A program made the position numbers and the translations under genes. Source: Candidatus Cacconaster stercorequi (GTDB lineage Bacteria > Bacillota > Clostridia > Oscillospirales > Oscillospiraceae). Taken from it: a DNA stretch of 64,000 nt. The DNA lies in contig JAGHUH010000023.1 of the NCBI GenBank assembly GCA_018064925.1, forward strand, positions 62,001-126,000, written 5' to 3'. Within the stretch, counting starts at the first letter, position 1, and the number at the start of each line of letters is the position of its first letter. Shown here piece by piece: positions 1 through 8,044 of the stretch. The notes under the pieces were generated by a model that saw nothing but the letters and a program-made list of their open reading frames with translations, made no database searches and was not told where the DNA came from.

Positions 1-1243
1 CACGGCTGATAAGGTCATCGGCATACATATCCATGTATTTCTGCCTTGTTTTTTGCAGTTTGGAAAGTTGCGCGTTCAATTCCTTTTCATAATTCAGATT
101 TTCGTCCTTTGCTTTGTAAACTCGCTGAAATTCATTCACAACATAGCGTATTGCATTCTTCTTTGCTTTCAGCAGTTCGGCAAAGTATTTCTGCAAAACA
201 TCAATTAGTTCATCTTCATCTATGGTTACAGCGTTAGGGCAACTATCTGCTCCGCGCCCATTATGCCCTGAACATACCCAGCGGACATAGGTGTTTTTAT
301 AGGTGCGAACATTTCGACGAAATGACCAACCACATTCTTTGCATTTGATAAGTGTAGAAAACAGATACTTATTGCTCTGGCGTTCTTTGTCCACCTTAAA
401 GGTCTTGCCGCGGGCTTTCATAATCTGCTGCGCCTGTTCAAAAACTTCTGGGTCAATAATCCGCAAGTCCGGGCGTTCTACAACAATCCAGTCTGTTTCG
501 TCCTTGTCGATTCTCTGCCCGGTCAGGAAGTCGGACACTTCCTGTTTGCCGTTGATTATTTTTCCCGTATAAAGTTCGTTGGTAAGAATGCGGCAAACCC
601 CGTTCTGGCTCCACTGGCAGTTACGCTTTGTCCGCAGACCACGCTCATTTAAGAAGATTGAAATCTTCGCAGCACCATATCCGTCCTTGATATACCACTG
701 GTAAATTTGCCGGACAACAGCCGCTTCTTCTTCATTGATGGTAAGGTTAAAATAATCTCCAATCGACTTATTATATCCGTAAACGATATTCGGGACACGA
801 CCTTTTTCCGCGTTCATTTTTTTACCGAACTTCACACGCTTTGAGGTGTTGGCGCTTTCTTCCTGTGCCAAAGCTCCGAAGATTGTCAATACAAATTCGC
901 TGTTGCCCATGCTGGTCATATTGGCGGTCAAAAACTGTGTTTCAATCCCCAACGCTTTAAGCTTGCGGACATTCTGCAATAGATCCACTGTGTTGCGTGC
1001 AAAGCGTGAGATATCTTTCACCACGACCATGTCAAAGAGACCGTGCTCAGCATCGGCCATCATGCGCAGAAACTCTTTTCGATTTTTAATTTTCGTACCA
1101 GAAATACCCTCGTCTGCATACAACCGAACAAGGTTGTTTCCAGTGCGCTGGGTGTATTCTGAAAAAAATTCCTTCTGTGCTTCCAAACTGTTGAGCTGAT
1201 CGGCCTTGTCCGTAGAAACACGGCAATATGCGGCTATATTCAT
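1..1243 (-). CDS. Large serine recombinase, 3' end outside the window
   Basis: Site-specific recombinase of the large serine (TnpX/TndX/SpoIVCA-like) class, which integrates and excises mobile elements. The protein begins MNIAAYCRVST with the catalytic serine at residue 10, followed by an SRFARN motif near residue 80. A resolvase domain (about 1-145) is followed by a recombinase domain with a TGKIINGK stretch, a zinc-ribbon region (CKECGW, then a later Cys) and a C-terminal coiled coil. 414 codons are visible before the window edge, so the stop is not seen. GAGAGG lies 8 bases before the ATG. It is the leftmost visible gene and points towards the predicted left end of the element, the usual place for the integrase. 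Confidence 0.93.
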   Translation of the reverse strand, partial: MNIAAYCRVSTDKADQLNSLEAQKEFFSEYTQRTGNNLVRLYADEGISGTKIKNRKEFLRMMADAEHGLFDMVVVKDISRFARNTVDLLQNVRKLKALGIETQFLTANMTSMGNSEFVLTIFGALAQEESANTSKRVKFGKKMNAEKGRVPNIVYGYNKSIGDYFNLTINEEEAAVVRQIYQWYIKDGYGAAKISIFLNERGLRTKRNCQWSQNGVCRILTNELYTGKIINGKQEVSDFLTGQRIDKDETDWIVVERPDLRIIDPEVFEQAQQIMKARGKTFKVDKERQSNKYLFSTLIKCKECGWSFRRNVRTYKNTYVRWVCSGHNGRGADSCPNAVTIDEDELIDVLQKYFAELLKAKKNAIRYVVNEFQRVYKAKDENLNYEKELNAQLSKLQKTRQKYMDMYADDLISR

Positions 1244-1335
1244 AGTGTAACCTCTCTGTTATTTTCAAATCGTTCTGTTACCTCTTCATTTTAGCATATG
1301 ACGATTTGGTTTGCAATAAAAAAAGGACACACTGC

Positions 1336-1515
1336 CTACGCAGAGTGCCCATCTTCGGATTTTTTTTCAACATTACGAACTGCATTTGCATCTTTTTGTA
1401 TTGCTGACTCTACCTTCTTCGCGTTTGCTTCCAGCAAGACTTTTAATATGTAATCGGCGGATGCAGCCGCGGAATTAGGATTATGAAATCGGTAATTCAA
1501 AGGTGTTTTTTTCAT
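1336..1515 (-). CDS. Small conserved-looking element protein, 59 aa
   Basis: Unrecognised 59-residue basic protein beginning MKKTPLNYRFHNPNSAA and ending in a charged, Ala/Lys-rich helix. AAAGGAGG precedes it, but 13 bases from this ATG, a long spacing. A second ATG at 1525, only 3 bases from the same site and in another frame, opens a 14-codon ORF that could be a leader. It sits directly upstream of the serine recombinase in the same orientation, so it could be an accessory or directionality factor; that is inference from position only. I assign no function. Confidence 0.55.
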   Translation of the reverse strand: MKKTPLNYRFHNPNSAAASADYILKVLLEANAKKVESAIQKDANAVRNVEKKSEDGHSA

Positions 1516-1607
1516 AGCGGTGCATGCGCCTCCTTTCGTTAAGGGTCTTGCTCATTCTATGAAGGCTGAGAGCAGAATAGCACTGTAATAATTCCAAAAC
1601 ATGGTTT

Positions 1608-1637
1608 ACTATACTGTATTATTTGCCATTCGTCCAA
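1608..1637 (-). promoter_or_regulatory. Candidate SigA promoter for the recombinase unit
   Basis: On the minus strand TTGGAC (1632-1637) and TATAGT (1608-1613) are 18 bases apart, upstream of the 59-aa gene and the recombinase. Seen by eye only. Confidence 0.4.
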
Positions 1638-1647
1638 TGCCCCTTAC

Positions 1648-2802
1648 TTATAATCTTGGAGCAATATTCTCTCGCATAAAGGAATCAAAGCTGGGATAAT
1701 TTATCCGATAATCATTTGCGTTCTTCCGAAGCCAATAGCGACAATCATCATTTGGTTCGTATTCTTTCAGATAGTCGTATATGAAGTCCAAAACCTTTTT
1801 AACGGCTTCTTCACCCCAGATGCTTCTTATCTTATAGAGCGTTGATACTGCTCCACTTCCAAAAAAGAGGTGAGTTAGACTCTTTGCAATATCATAGTTT
1901 CGTGAGGAAGGAGCCTTCAGAATAAATGTCTGATTACTGATATAACTCATCAGCAATTTGATGTATTCCGTATCATCCTCAATCACGCCTTTATCAATTA
2001 CCATGATTCGGAATTTCTGAATCATAATATTTGCAATCAAGTTCGCGTATTCGTTATCGTTTGTCACTGTCAAAAGGTTCTCACCGATTTGATGAGCAAA
2101 TTCGTGACGAAAGACACCTTCGAAGCGAACCCAGTTCTTACAGGCTCGTGCCTTTGCTAACTTGGTACCATTTCGTTCTATCTGCTCACGCTTTTTATCA
2201 TAGATACGGAGACGAGAATTGCTCTGTGCTGACCCTAAGTAGATCGTAGGTACCTCCTGACCCTTTAGAAAACCTTGATACTCCAAATCACATCTTCGGT
2301 ATGACTTCTCGCCAGTTTTCTTATTCCTAAATTCGCGGAAGACGGCCGCTTTGTTGTCAATAAAGCTTTGGTAAATATCTGTTACGTCGATGTCTTCATC
2401 TATATAATCAGCAGTCAGATCAACTCTGGACAGCCGTGTTGTATATGCCTTGTCCTGAACGGCTTTCAGAAACTCATAGACCTTCATGCCGGATTTTTCT
2501 GTGTAATAATCAAGTGCTTGTGCGCTAAACTTAATCGCGACGCCCATATCACCACGGATTTGGTGGTAGGCGATAGCCAGAAAAAAATTGTGCTCACCGA
2601 AGCTGAAACCAATGTCATATCCCATCGGGGGGCGGCACTCAGGACGAATTTCCCCAAAAATGCCTTCGAACCTTGCCTTGCAGATAAAGCGTTTCATCAT
2701 GTATTCAGCCAGACACGGCCAGTCGGACGGGTCCATTTTTGCCTTGACAGATAAGGGAAGCTGTAAAACCAATGTCAGCTCATCGACCCCAAGCTCAATC
2801 AT
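1648..2802 (-). CDS. MobT-type relaxase (Rep_trans family)
   Basis: Replication-initiation-like relaxase of the Rep_trans family (Tn916 Orf20, ICEBs1 NicK). These nick the element's origin of transfer, allowing rolling-circle replication and mobilization. The 384-aa length fits. Family-type stretches include LSRVDLTADYID, SNSRLRIYDKKREQ and WVRFEGVFRHEF. GAGAGGG lies 9 bases before the ATG. It follows the TcpA-like gene in the same order as orf21-orf20 of Tn916. The gene looks intact. Relaxase identity rests on family resemblance and synteny; the catalytic tyrosine was not pinned down. Confidence 0.82.
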   Translation of the reverse strand: MIELGVDELTLVLQLPLSVKAKMDPSDWPCLAEYMMKRFICKARFEGIFGEIRPECRPPMGYDIGFSFGEHNFFLAIAYHQIRGDMGVAIKFSAQALDYYTEKSGMKVYEFLKAVQDKAYTTRLSRVDLTADYIDEDIDVTDIYQSFIDNKAAVFREFRNKKTGEKSYRRCDLEYQGFLKGQEVPTIYLGSAQSNSRLRIYDKKREQIERNGTKLAKARACKNWVRFEGVFRHEFAHQIGENLLTVTNDNEYANLIANIMIQKFRIMVIDKGVIEDDTEYIKLLMSYISNQTFILKAPSSRNYDIAKSLTHLFFGSGAVSTLYKIRSIWGEEAVKKVLDFIYDYLKEYEPNDDCRYWLRKNANDYRINYPSFDSFMRENIAPRL

Positions 2803-2873
2803 TTTGCATCACCCTCTCTTTCCTGCAACATTTGTTGATTTACGATAACAATAGTAAGTTTTGTTTTCTGGAA

Positions 2874-2896
2874 CCTCCGTGGTTACACCACGGAGG
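2874..2896. other. Perfect hairpin between tcpA-like and mobT-like genes, candidate oriT
   Basis: A perfect 9-bp inverted repeat, CCTCCGTGG and CCACGGAGG, with loop TTACA, overlaps the stop codon of the coupling-ATPase gene. No T-run follows on the minus strand, so it is not a typical terminator. In Tn916/ICEBs1 the oriT lies in this neighbourhood and contains a short G/C-rich inverted repeat, so this is a candidate nic-region hairpin. That is inference. Confidence 0.35.
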
Positions 2897-4199
2897 CTTG
2901 CTTACAGGCTTGCAGGATATCAAAATTACAGTATGGAAACTGAACTAACTTAGGCTCAGGGGCTAATACAGGCTCTGTAAATACTCCTTCCCCAACGCTG
3001 TAATGTCTATTTGGGATGTCTACACCCGCTCCAAATGCTGTCACATAAGTCTGCTGTTCTGAGTTACCCAGAACAATCTTCAGCGGAATATTATCTCGGA
3101 GTGCCGTATCAATGAGTGTTGCGTCAGATTTTTGCATGATAATGAACAGAAAGAAGCCAAGCTGCCGCCCTTGCAATATTACTTCGTATAGAAGTGCTTT
3201 TACTTTATCTCTTGTTTTTTTATCGCTGGATGCAAGGACAGAGGCAAAGGACGCATACTCATCGCAGATGAAGATATATGGCGACATCCCAAAATCAGAA
3301 TAGTCCGCGTCAATCCTTGTCTTTAACCTTTTTCGAAGTTCTGTCTTCCGCTCACGCATAAGAGCAACAAATTGCCCAAGTGATTCGATAATTGCCTCCA
3401 CGCTTGATGCTGTCCGCTCCGGTGCAATCTCCTGACCAATTACAGCAAGGGAAGACCCTTTCGGATCGGCAAAATAGAGGTGATAAGGCACGTCCTTATA
3501 CAGCATCTGCATCAGCAGACTATAAACAGCGTAGGTCTTTCCGCTGCCTGTTTGGCCTACCAAAATGGCATGCTGCAATCGGGGCGTTGAACGGCTGTCG
3601 AGAAAAAGCTTGTATGTTGAAATCGTCTTGCTGTACTGTAGGAACTCATCGAGAGAGTTATATGTCTGTTTGAATGATACAGATCCATCTACAAGTTCAT
3701 AGATATACCAGTTGCCATCGTCCGTGCTGTAATGCCTTTCCACAACAAACTTGCGAAGAGCGGATGACATTACAACATCATCGAGCACTTTGTTGTACTT
3801 CAACGCATTTCGAATACGCAATGTTGCAGAGTTCAAATCTTTGGAGAAAGAAAGCTGTATCTTCGGTGTCACAATGATATTTCCATGTCGAACCATGATA
3901 CCTGCATCTATCATTTGCCGTTCAAGGCAATTCAGTATTATCCAGTGATACCAGAAATATCGAACTCCTTTGAAGATGTGATGTTCAATGAGAATTGCCA
4001 TAATCATCAAAGCAATCACAAGAGCACTCATAGCCCAGAGATTCAGCGTTGCCTTATCCATTAACGCCATCTGAAACGACCTGTTTAATATCTTTGCCCC
4101 CAAACCGAGGGCAAAGAATGTTAAACTGATTGCAAGCAGCGTCAGCCTTTCTGCTTGACGCTTACGCATTGCCCTTTGCCTGTGCAGGAACAACCTCAT
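2883..4199 (-). CDS. FtsK/SpoIIIE-type DNA translocase, TcpA/Orf21-like coupling protein
   Basis: Membrane-anchored ATPase expected to feed relaxase-bound DNA to a conjugation channel (Tn916 Orf21, ICEBs1 ConQ, TcpA group). Two hydrophobic segments near the N terminus (about 20-38 and 53-71) precede the motor domain. Walker A is GQTGSGKT at 215-222 and Walker B is YIFICDEYAS. The 438-aa length is normal for the family. The start overlaps the end of the upstream small gene by 38 bases, suggesting translational coupling. No secretion-channel genes are visible, so the element would need a helper. Confidence 0.85.
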   Translation of the reverse strand: MRLFLHRQRAMRKRQAERLTLLAISLTFFALGLGAKILNRSFQMALMDKATLNLWAMSALVIALMIMAILIEHHIFKGVRYFWYHWIILNCLERQMIDAGIMVRHGNIIVTPKIQLSFSKDLNSATLRIRNALKYNKVLDDVVMSSALRKFVVERHYSTDDGNWYIYELVDGSVSFKQTYNSLDEFLQYSKTISTYKLFLDSRSTPRLQHAILVGQTGSGKTYAVYSLLMQMLYKDVPYHLYFADPKGSSLAVIGQEIAPERTASSVEAIIESLGQFVALMRERKTELRKRLKTRIDADYSDFGMSPYIFICDEYASFASVLASSDKKTRDKVKALLYEVILQGRQLGFFLFIIMQKSDATLIDTALRDNIPLKIVLGNSEQQTYVTAFGAGVDIPNRHYSVGEGVFTEPVLAPEPKLVQFPYCNFDILQACKQASVV

Positions 4200-4548
4200 A
4201 GTCGCGGAAACGAAGAATCAGATCAAAGCCCACGGCGAAAGAGTGTTCTGCATCAAAATCTTTCAGACGCACCATATCGCCCTTCCGCACAGGCGCATTG
4301 CGAGACAACACCGTTACGTCAAAGTTCTGAAAAACATTGTTCTCACGCTGAACGCCATCCTTGGTTACCCCGTAATCGAAATCATCCTTTAACACCATCA
4401 GAGTCAAGGTATACCCTTCAGGCAGCATACCTTTCTTGTCTGTATAAGGACGCACAGAAACGACCCTATACATATTGTGGGTAGCCTTCGCAAGAGACTC
4501 CCAATCGATGACTGTACGAACAAATTTGAATGTGTTTACTAATGACAT
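4162..4548 (-). CDS. Small element protein, possibly DUF961/HelP-like
   Basis: 128-residue soluble protein with no signal peptide and an alternating beta-rich pattern. Position (just upstream of the TcpA-like gene) and size match Tn916 Orf22/Orf23 and ICEBs1 HelP, which help the host helicase during element replication. Sequence resemblance to DUF961 is not strong enough to claim by eye, so this is inference from synteny. It overlaps the next gene by 38 bases and starts 6 bases after the preceding gene, so all three are one operon. Confidence 0.6.
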   Translation of the reverse strand: MSLVNTFKFVRTVIDWESLAKATHNMYRVVSVRPYTDKKGMLPEGYTLTLMVLKDDFDYGVTKDGVQRENNVFQNFDVTVLSRNAPVRKGDMVRLKDFDAEHSFAVGFDLILRFRDYEVVPAQAKGNA

Positions 4549-4554
4549 ATTTCC

Positions 4555-4860
4555 TTACCTCCGAAATTCATTTTCAATTTCAAAAAACTGCTGATTAAGT
4601 TTGTCCCTTAAATCAAGCAATTCTTTGTACAATTCGTGTCCAGAGTACTCGTTGTGCTTGACTTTCTCATAGCGTCTCTCCATATTCCTAACGCTCAAGT
4701 AATCATCTGCATACCAGAGTCCCCAGAGCGGAGAACTGCGCGCCAATTCAAATTGATTATCTTGTGTCAGCCGCAAATAGGCCGTATTCCCATAGTCAGC
4801 AAGAATTTCGACCATCAGCTCTTCTATCGCTTCAAGATGGTTATTCATTTGTTCCGCCAT
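4555..4860 (-). CDS. Hypothetical acidic element protein, 101 aa
   Basis: First gene of the mobilization operon. Start chosen at MAEQMNNHLE because AAAGGAGAT lies about 9 bases before it; an upstream in-frame ATG at 4905 would lie inside the leader terminator. The protein is Glu-rich and helical, with a GLWYADDYLS segment and a coiled-coil-like C terminus. Not recognised. In Tn916-like elements this slot holds a small accessory gene, so a role in mobilization or replication is possible but unproven. Confidence 0.65.
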   Translation of the reverse strand: MAEQMNNHLEAIEELMVEILADYGNTAYLRLTQDNQFELARSSPLWGLWYADDYLSVRNMERRYEKVKHNEYSGHELYKELLDLRDKLNQQFFEIENEFRR

Positions 4861-4900
4861 AGTTCTTATCTCCTTTCCGCAAAAATTTAATGTAAAAAAT

Positions 4901-4940
4901 AACAACGGCGAAATGAATTGATACTCATTTCGCCGTTGTT
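4901..4940 (-). terminator. Strong leader terminator (attenuator) ahead of the mobilization operon
   Basis: A perfect 16-bp inverted repeat (arms 4901-4916 and 4925-4940, loop of 8) is followed on the minus strand by TTATTTTTT. It lies between the promoter at 5051-5079 and the first gene at 4860, so transcripts must read through it. The interval 4861-5300 holds this leader and promoter and no convincing gene. A 7-codon ATG frame (MLLTTAK) ends inside the 5' arm but lacks a ribosome binding site. Confidence 0.7.
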
Positions 4941-5050
4941 AATAACATATTGGAGGCAGGTTGCAACCCGATGACACTTTACCACAGTGCACCGTTTTGG
5001 TTAAAACGTAAATTACCTTAACAAGTAGCTATATTTTGTTTTCTGAACAT

Positions 5051-5079
5051 ATCATAGCAAAAAGTGCACTATTTGTCAA
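5051..5079 (-). promoter_or_regulatory. Strong SigA promoter of the mobilization operon
   Basis: Minus strand TTGACA (5074-5079), 17-base spacer, TATGAT (5051-5056). The predicted transcript start near 5044 gives a leader of about 180 nt before the 4860 gene, containing the terminator at 4901-4940. Confidence 0.75.
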
Positions 5080-5300
5080 CTCTTGTGCGGCATCTTTGAA
5101 CTTTTTCGCTCTTTCAAAAACTGCTCGTTTATGAGGCGTTTTTTACAAAAGGACGCGCCTTCTTGAGTTGTTCACAGAAAATTAACATTTTCTAATAGAC
5201 AAGCAACACCATAAGCCGTGTATTTTCATCCCATCTTCTCCTTAGTTTGCTTACCTATATTGTATTGTCTTGGATTATTGCTATGTAAATCATGCAAATA

Positions 5301-6206
5301 CTACCGCCGCTTTAACAGGTGGTTGGTTATTCGCTGCTGATTGGCAACAGAGCGGACAGCATTGGTGTTGCTTTGTACCGCGCCCAAGATAGATCCCTGC
5401 AATGCAATCTGTCCAAGAGACAGCAGATTGGCATAACGCAGTTCCTGTCTCATAGACTGCATGTTGATTAGTTCTTTCCGCTCAATGTCAAGAATAGCCT
5501 GCTGGCTTGCCAGCATTCGCTTGCGATATTCTCTGTTGTCCAGCTGAAGGACGGCTTCTTTGATACTATCCGCCCGGTGATTTTCCAGATCGCTGATGAA
5601 AGAATTCACAGCTTCTATGCTGTAGTAATCCTTCGGAAACCAACTGCCGGACATTTGCCACAACTCTTCACGCAGTGCGTCAATCTCTTCCACCGTTTCA
5701 TCATACTGTCGTTGCAAATCCTGATTAAAATGTGAAATCTCTTCATTTTTTATGTCGACCCGCTTATTGACTGTGCGGATGGAGAGGAACAAGACGGGAA
5801 TCACAACGATCAGAGAAAACGCTAAGAGAAGAAACTCCCTGAAGCGAATCAAATCATATAGAAGGACACCCACAATCAGCACCAACACGATATAGGCCAA
5901 ATTTTTCCACTTAGATTTCTTATCCCGTAAAAGCACAATTATACTGATGCATACCACAAGGATTATCGTCGTTGTCCAGTCTCCGTGGCCAATTCCAAAC
6001 ACTAAAGATTGTATAAAAAGGGTGATACCCAAGCAGACGGCAGCAACCAACTTCATCTTGTTTTTTGCGCCGTCTGTGGATATACCGACCTGTTTTTCGC
6101 GATATTGTCCCACAATCTCGGCTTGACGCTCCATGGCAGCGTAAATACGCTGTAGTTGCGCTTTGATTTTACGTAGATTGCGCAACAGCTGTTCTCTGTC
6201 TTCCAT
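5301..6206 (-). CDS. Coiled-coil membrane protein of unknown function
   Basis: 301 residues. An N-terminal coiled coil (about 1-35) is followed by four hydrophobic segments between about 50 and 145, then a long charged coiled-coil region rich in Glu and Arg, and a C-terminal helix ending in NHLLKRR. No enzyme motif is visible. GGAGGG precedes the ATG. It is in the AT-rich element and is probably cargo, separated from the mobilization operon by a promoter-containing gap. Possible roles such as a membrane scaffold, exclusion or defence protein are guesses; no function is assigned. Confidence 0.7.
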   Translation of the reverse strand: MEDREQLLRNLRKIKAQLQRIYAAMERQAEIVGQYREKQVGISTDGAKNKMKLVAAVCLGITLFIQSLVFGIGHGDWTTTIILVVCISIIVLLRDKKSKWKNLAYIVLVLIVGVLLYDLIRFREFLLLAFSLIVVIPVLFLSIRTVNKRVDIKNEEISHFNQDLQRQYDETVEEIDALREELWQMSGSWFPKDYYSIEAVNSFISDLENHRADSIKEAVLQLDNREYRKRMLASQQAILDIERKELINMQSMRQELRYANLLSLGQIALQGSILGAVQSNTNAVRSVANQQRITNHLLKRR

Positions 6207-6256
6207 TTCTGTTTCCCTCCAGCTTAATCTATCTTTTGATTCCTTATCTATATCTT

Positions 6257-6288
6257 AAAGACAAGATGCCCGTAGGCATCTTGTCTTT
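6257..6288 (-). terminator. Hairpin terminator after the LRR/FN3 protein gene
   Basis: A perfect 14-bp stem (6257-6270 with 6275-6288, loop CGTA) lies just downstream of the stop at 6293. The following T-run is short, so termination may be weak. Confidence 0.5.
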
Positions 6289-6292
6289 GTTG

Positions 6293-7468
6293 TTATTTCG
6301 CCTTGACGCAGGTAATGCTCTTTATGCTGCTAAATGCGCTGTTGCCATAGCTGCTCTTGGTACAGACCGCTTTGACTTTATAGTAGTAAGTATGGTCCAC
6401 CACGGCAGAGATATTGGTAAACTGGGTCGATGTGGTGGTGTAGTACTTGGAATAGCTACCGCTCTTGCTGGTGGCACGCCAAATCTCGTACTTGCCCGCA
6501 CCGCTTACCGCCTGCCACTTCAAATGAGGCTTGCCCGTAGAGGCAACCGTGGAAATGATCACGGTCGGTCTTGCGCAATCGCAGGTAATGTAATGTATGG
6601 TGCTGAAACTGCCGACCTTACCGTTGCTGTCTATGGCGCGTACCTTATAGTAGTATGTGTCGCCCGCTACCGCCGAGGTATTGGTATAGCTGTTTCCCGT
6701 AGTGGTGTAATACTTGGTGTACGTGCCGCTCTTGCTGGTGGCACGCCAGACTTCATACTTGGCTGCACCGCTTACTGCAGGCCATGTCAGATGCGGTTTA
6801 CCGCTGTCGGCCTTAATCGTTATCGATACAGCGGGTGCACTCATTGCGGCCTTTTTCCATGTCAGCGTGCCGCCGTAATTCTTACGGGCACTAGATGTCC
6901 ATGTAGTGTTGCCTGCAGGATAATAGCACGTGGCGGTGACACCATAAAAGATAATGGGCGAATCACTTTTCAGCTCTCCCAAATCTGTAGGACCATTAAA
7001 GGTAGGTGCATTGCCCAAGAACTTAACTGTGCGTAATGCGCTGTCATTGCTAAAAGCAAATGCGCCAATATATTTCACCGTACTGGGAATGGTAATTTCC
7101 TTTAGCTTGCTGCAAAGGCTGAACTGCTCAACATCGATTCGGGCATAGCCCTCCGGCAATGTTACCTTTTCTAGATTTTTACAGTTTCTGAACGCATCAA
7201 CGCCGACACCGGTAACGCCCTTTTGGATTACCACCTGCTTAATCAGCGATGCCTTCTCTGCCCACGGCGTATTGTAGCCGTTTGGATTACGCACTTCTCC
7301 CTTTCCGCTGATTGTCAAAATGCCGTCATCGGTCAGCTTGTAGGTAAGGCTTTCATAGCTGCCGCTGTCCACTACGGTGGCGGCAAATGCTGTGGCGGGC
7401 ACCAATGTCAGTACCAGCATCAGCATCAAAATTGCTGATAGCAGACATGTTTTGCGCTTGTGTTGCAT
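6293..7468 (-). CDS. Secreted BspA-type LRR protein with two FN3-like repeats
   Basis: 391 residues from MQHKRKTCLLSAILML. A signal peptide ends near TAFA-A, so the protein is exported. A leucine-rich BspA-like region follows (FRNCKNLEKVTLPEGY and LCSKLKEITIPSTVKYIG units). Then come two near-identical fibronectin-III-like modules of about 90 residues, each with a W-x-A-V-S-G-A-x-K-Y-E-(V/I)-W-R-A-T-S-K-S-G core and a TYYYKV strand. The start was chosen for AAAGGGG about 9 bases upstream and for the signal peptide. There is no sortase motif or membrane anchor, so it is released or bound noncovalently. Such proteins usually bind surfaces, matrix or glycans; here it is cargo of the element. Confidence 0.85.
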   Translation of the reverse strand: MQHKRKTCLLSAILMLMLVLTLVPATAFAATVVDSGSYESLTYKLTDDGILTISGKGEVRNPNGYNTPWAEKASLIKQVVIQKGVTGVGVDAFRNCKNLEKVTLPEGYARIDVEQFSLCSKLKEITIPSTVKYIGAFAFSNDSALRTVKFLGNAPTFNGPTDLGELKSDSPIIFYGVTATCYYPAGNTTWTSSARKNYGGTLTWKKAAMSAPAVSITIKADSGKPHLTWPAVSGAAKYEVWRATSKSGTYTKYYTTTGNSYTNTSAVAGDTYYYKVRAIDSNGKVGSFSTIHYITCDCARPTVIISTVASTGKPHLKWQAVSGAGKYEIWRATSKSGSYSKYYTTTSTQFTNISAVVDHTYYYKVKAVCTKSSYGNSAFSSIKSITCVKAK

Positions 7469-7609
7469 AATAATTCCCCTTTCTTTTAGCTGATTTTTAA
7501 CGATATATACATATATCGGGCTACATATTATTATACTCAATATATTAGGCATAGTCAAGATATTAAGCATGATACGATAATTGCATCACAATGATAGGAC
7601 TTGCTCACT

Positions 7610-7819
7610 ATGATTTCTTACACGCCCTTTTGGAACACGTTGAATGTAAAGAATATGTCTACCTATGATCTTATTTTCAAGGAGGGAATTTCTGCGAACA
7701 CGATTCACAGAATGAAGCATGGGCAGGTTATTACCACAAAGACTTTGAACGAACTATGCTTTATTCTCAAATGTAGTGTATCTGACATTATCGAATATGT
7801 GGAAGACGAAAGCGACTGA
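7610..7819 (+). CDS. Small XRE-family HTH regulator
   Basis: 69 residues from MISYTPFWNTL, closely resembling the short Cro/C1-type regulators (YozG-like) common in clostridial elements. The HTH is visible as FKEGISANTIHRMKHGQVITTKTLNELCFILKC. Start at the ATG fits family members, which begin MISY; an in-frame TTG at 7601 lacks support. The ribosome binding site is weak (AGGAC). It is transcribed away from the LRR gene and is the only obvious transcription factor of the element's visible part, so it may control element or cargo genes (inference). Confidence 0.8.
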   Translation: MISYTPFWNTLNVKNMSTYDLIFKEGISANTIHRMKHGQVITTKTLNELCFILKCSVSDIIEYVEDESD

Positions 7820-7837
7820 ATCGAGCCTACTTTAATG

Positions 7838-7855
7838 GGCTGATCAGCCGCTTTT
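7838..7855 (+). terminator. Weak terminator-like palindrome after the HTH gene
   Basis: A 12-base perfect palindrome GGCTGATCAGCC (7838-7849) is followed by GCTTTTT. Weak because it has almost no loop. Confidence 0.3.
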
Positions 7856-7889
7856 TACTGATATCTGACGATATCTCCTAAACGACGGA

Positions 7890-7975
7890 AACCATCTGTC
7901 AACCAGACTTTCGCGGCATAAAACAGTGTGAGCACTGAATTATTCCACGGTTCAAGTTGACAGGTGGTTTTTTCG
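7890..7975 (+). ncRNA. Candidate structured RNA or leader with terminal U-run
   Basis: Arms AACCATCTGTCAAC (7890-7903) and GTTGACAGGTGGTT (7956-7969) pair at 13 of 14 positions, enclose an inner CAGTG-TGAG-CACTG hairpin near 7924-7937, and end in TTTTTT. It lies between the HTH gene and the SprT-like gene. It resembles no riboswitch I can name. It could be a leader of the SprT-like gene, a small RNA, or just a terminator. Confidence 0.35.
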
Positions 7976-8044
7976 CCGTTTGTTTGGCAGACAAGCAGTT
8001 GCATAAGCAACATGCTACGCATCAAATAATTTTAGGAGGAACGA

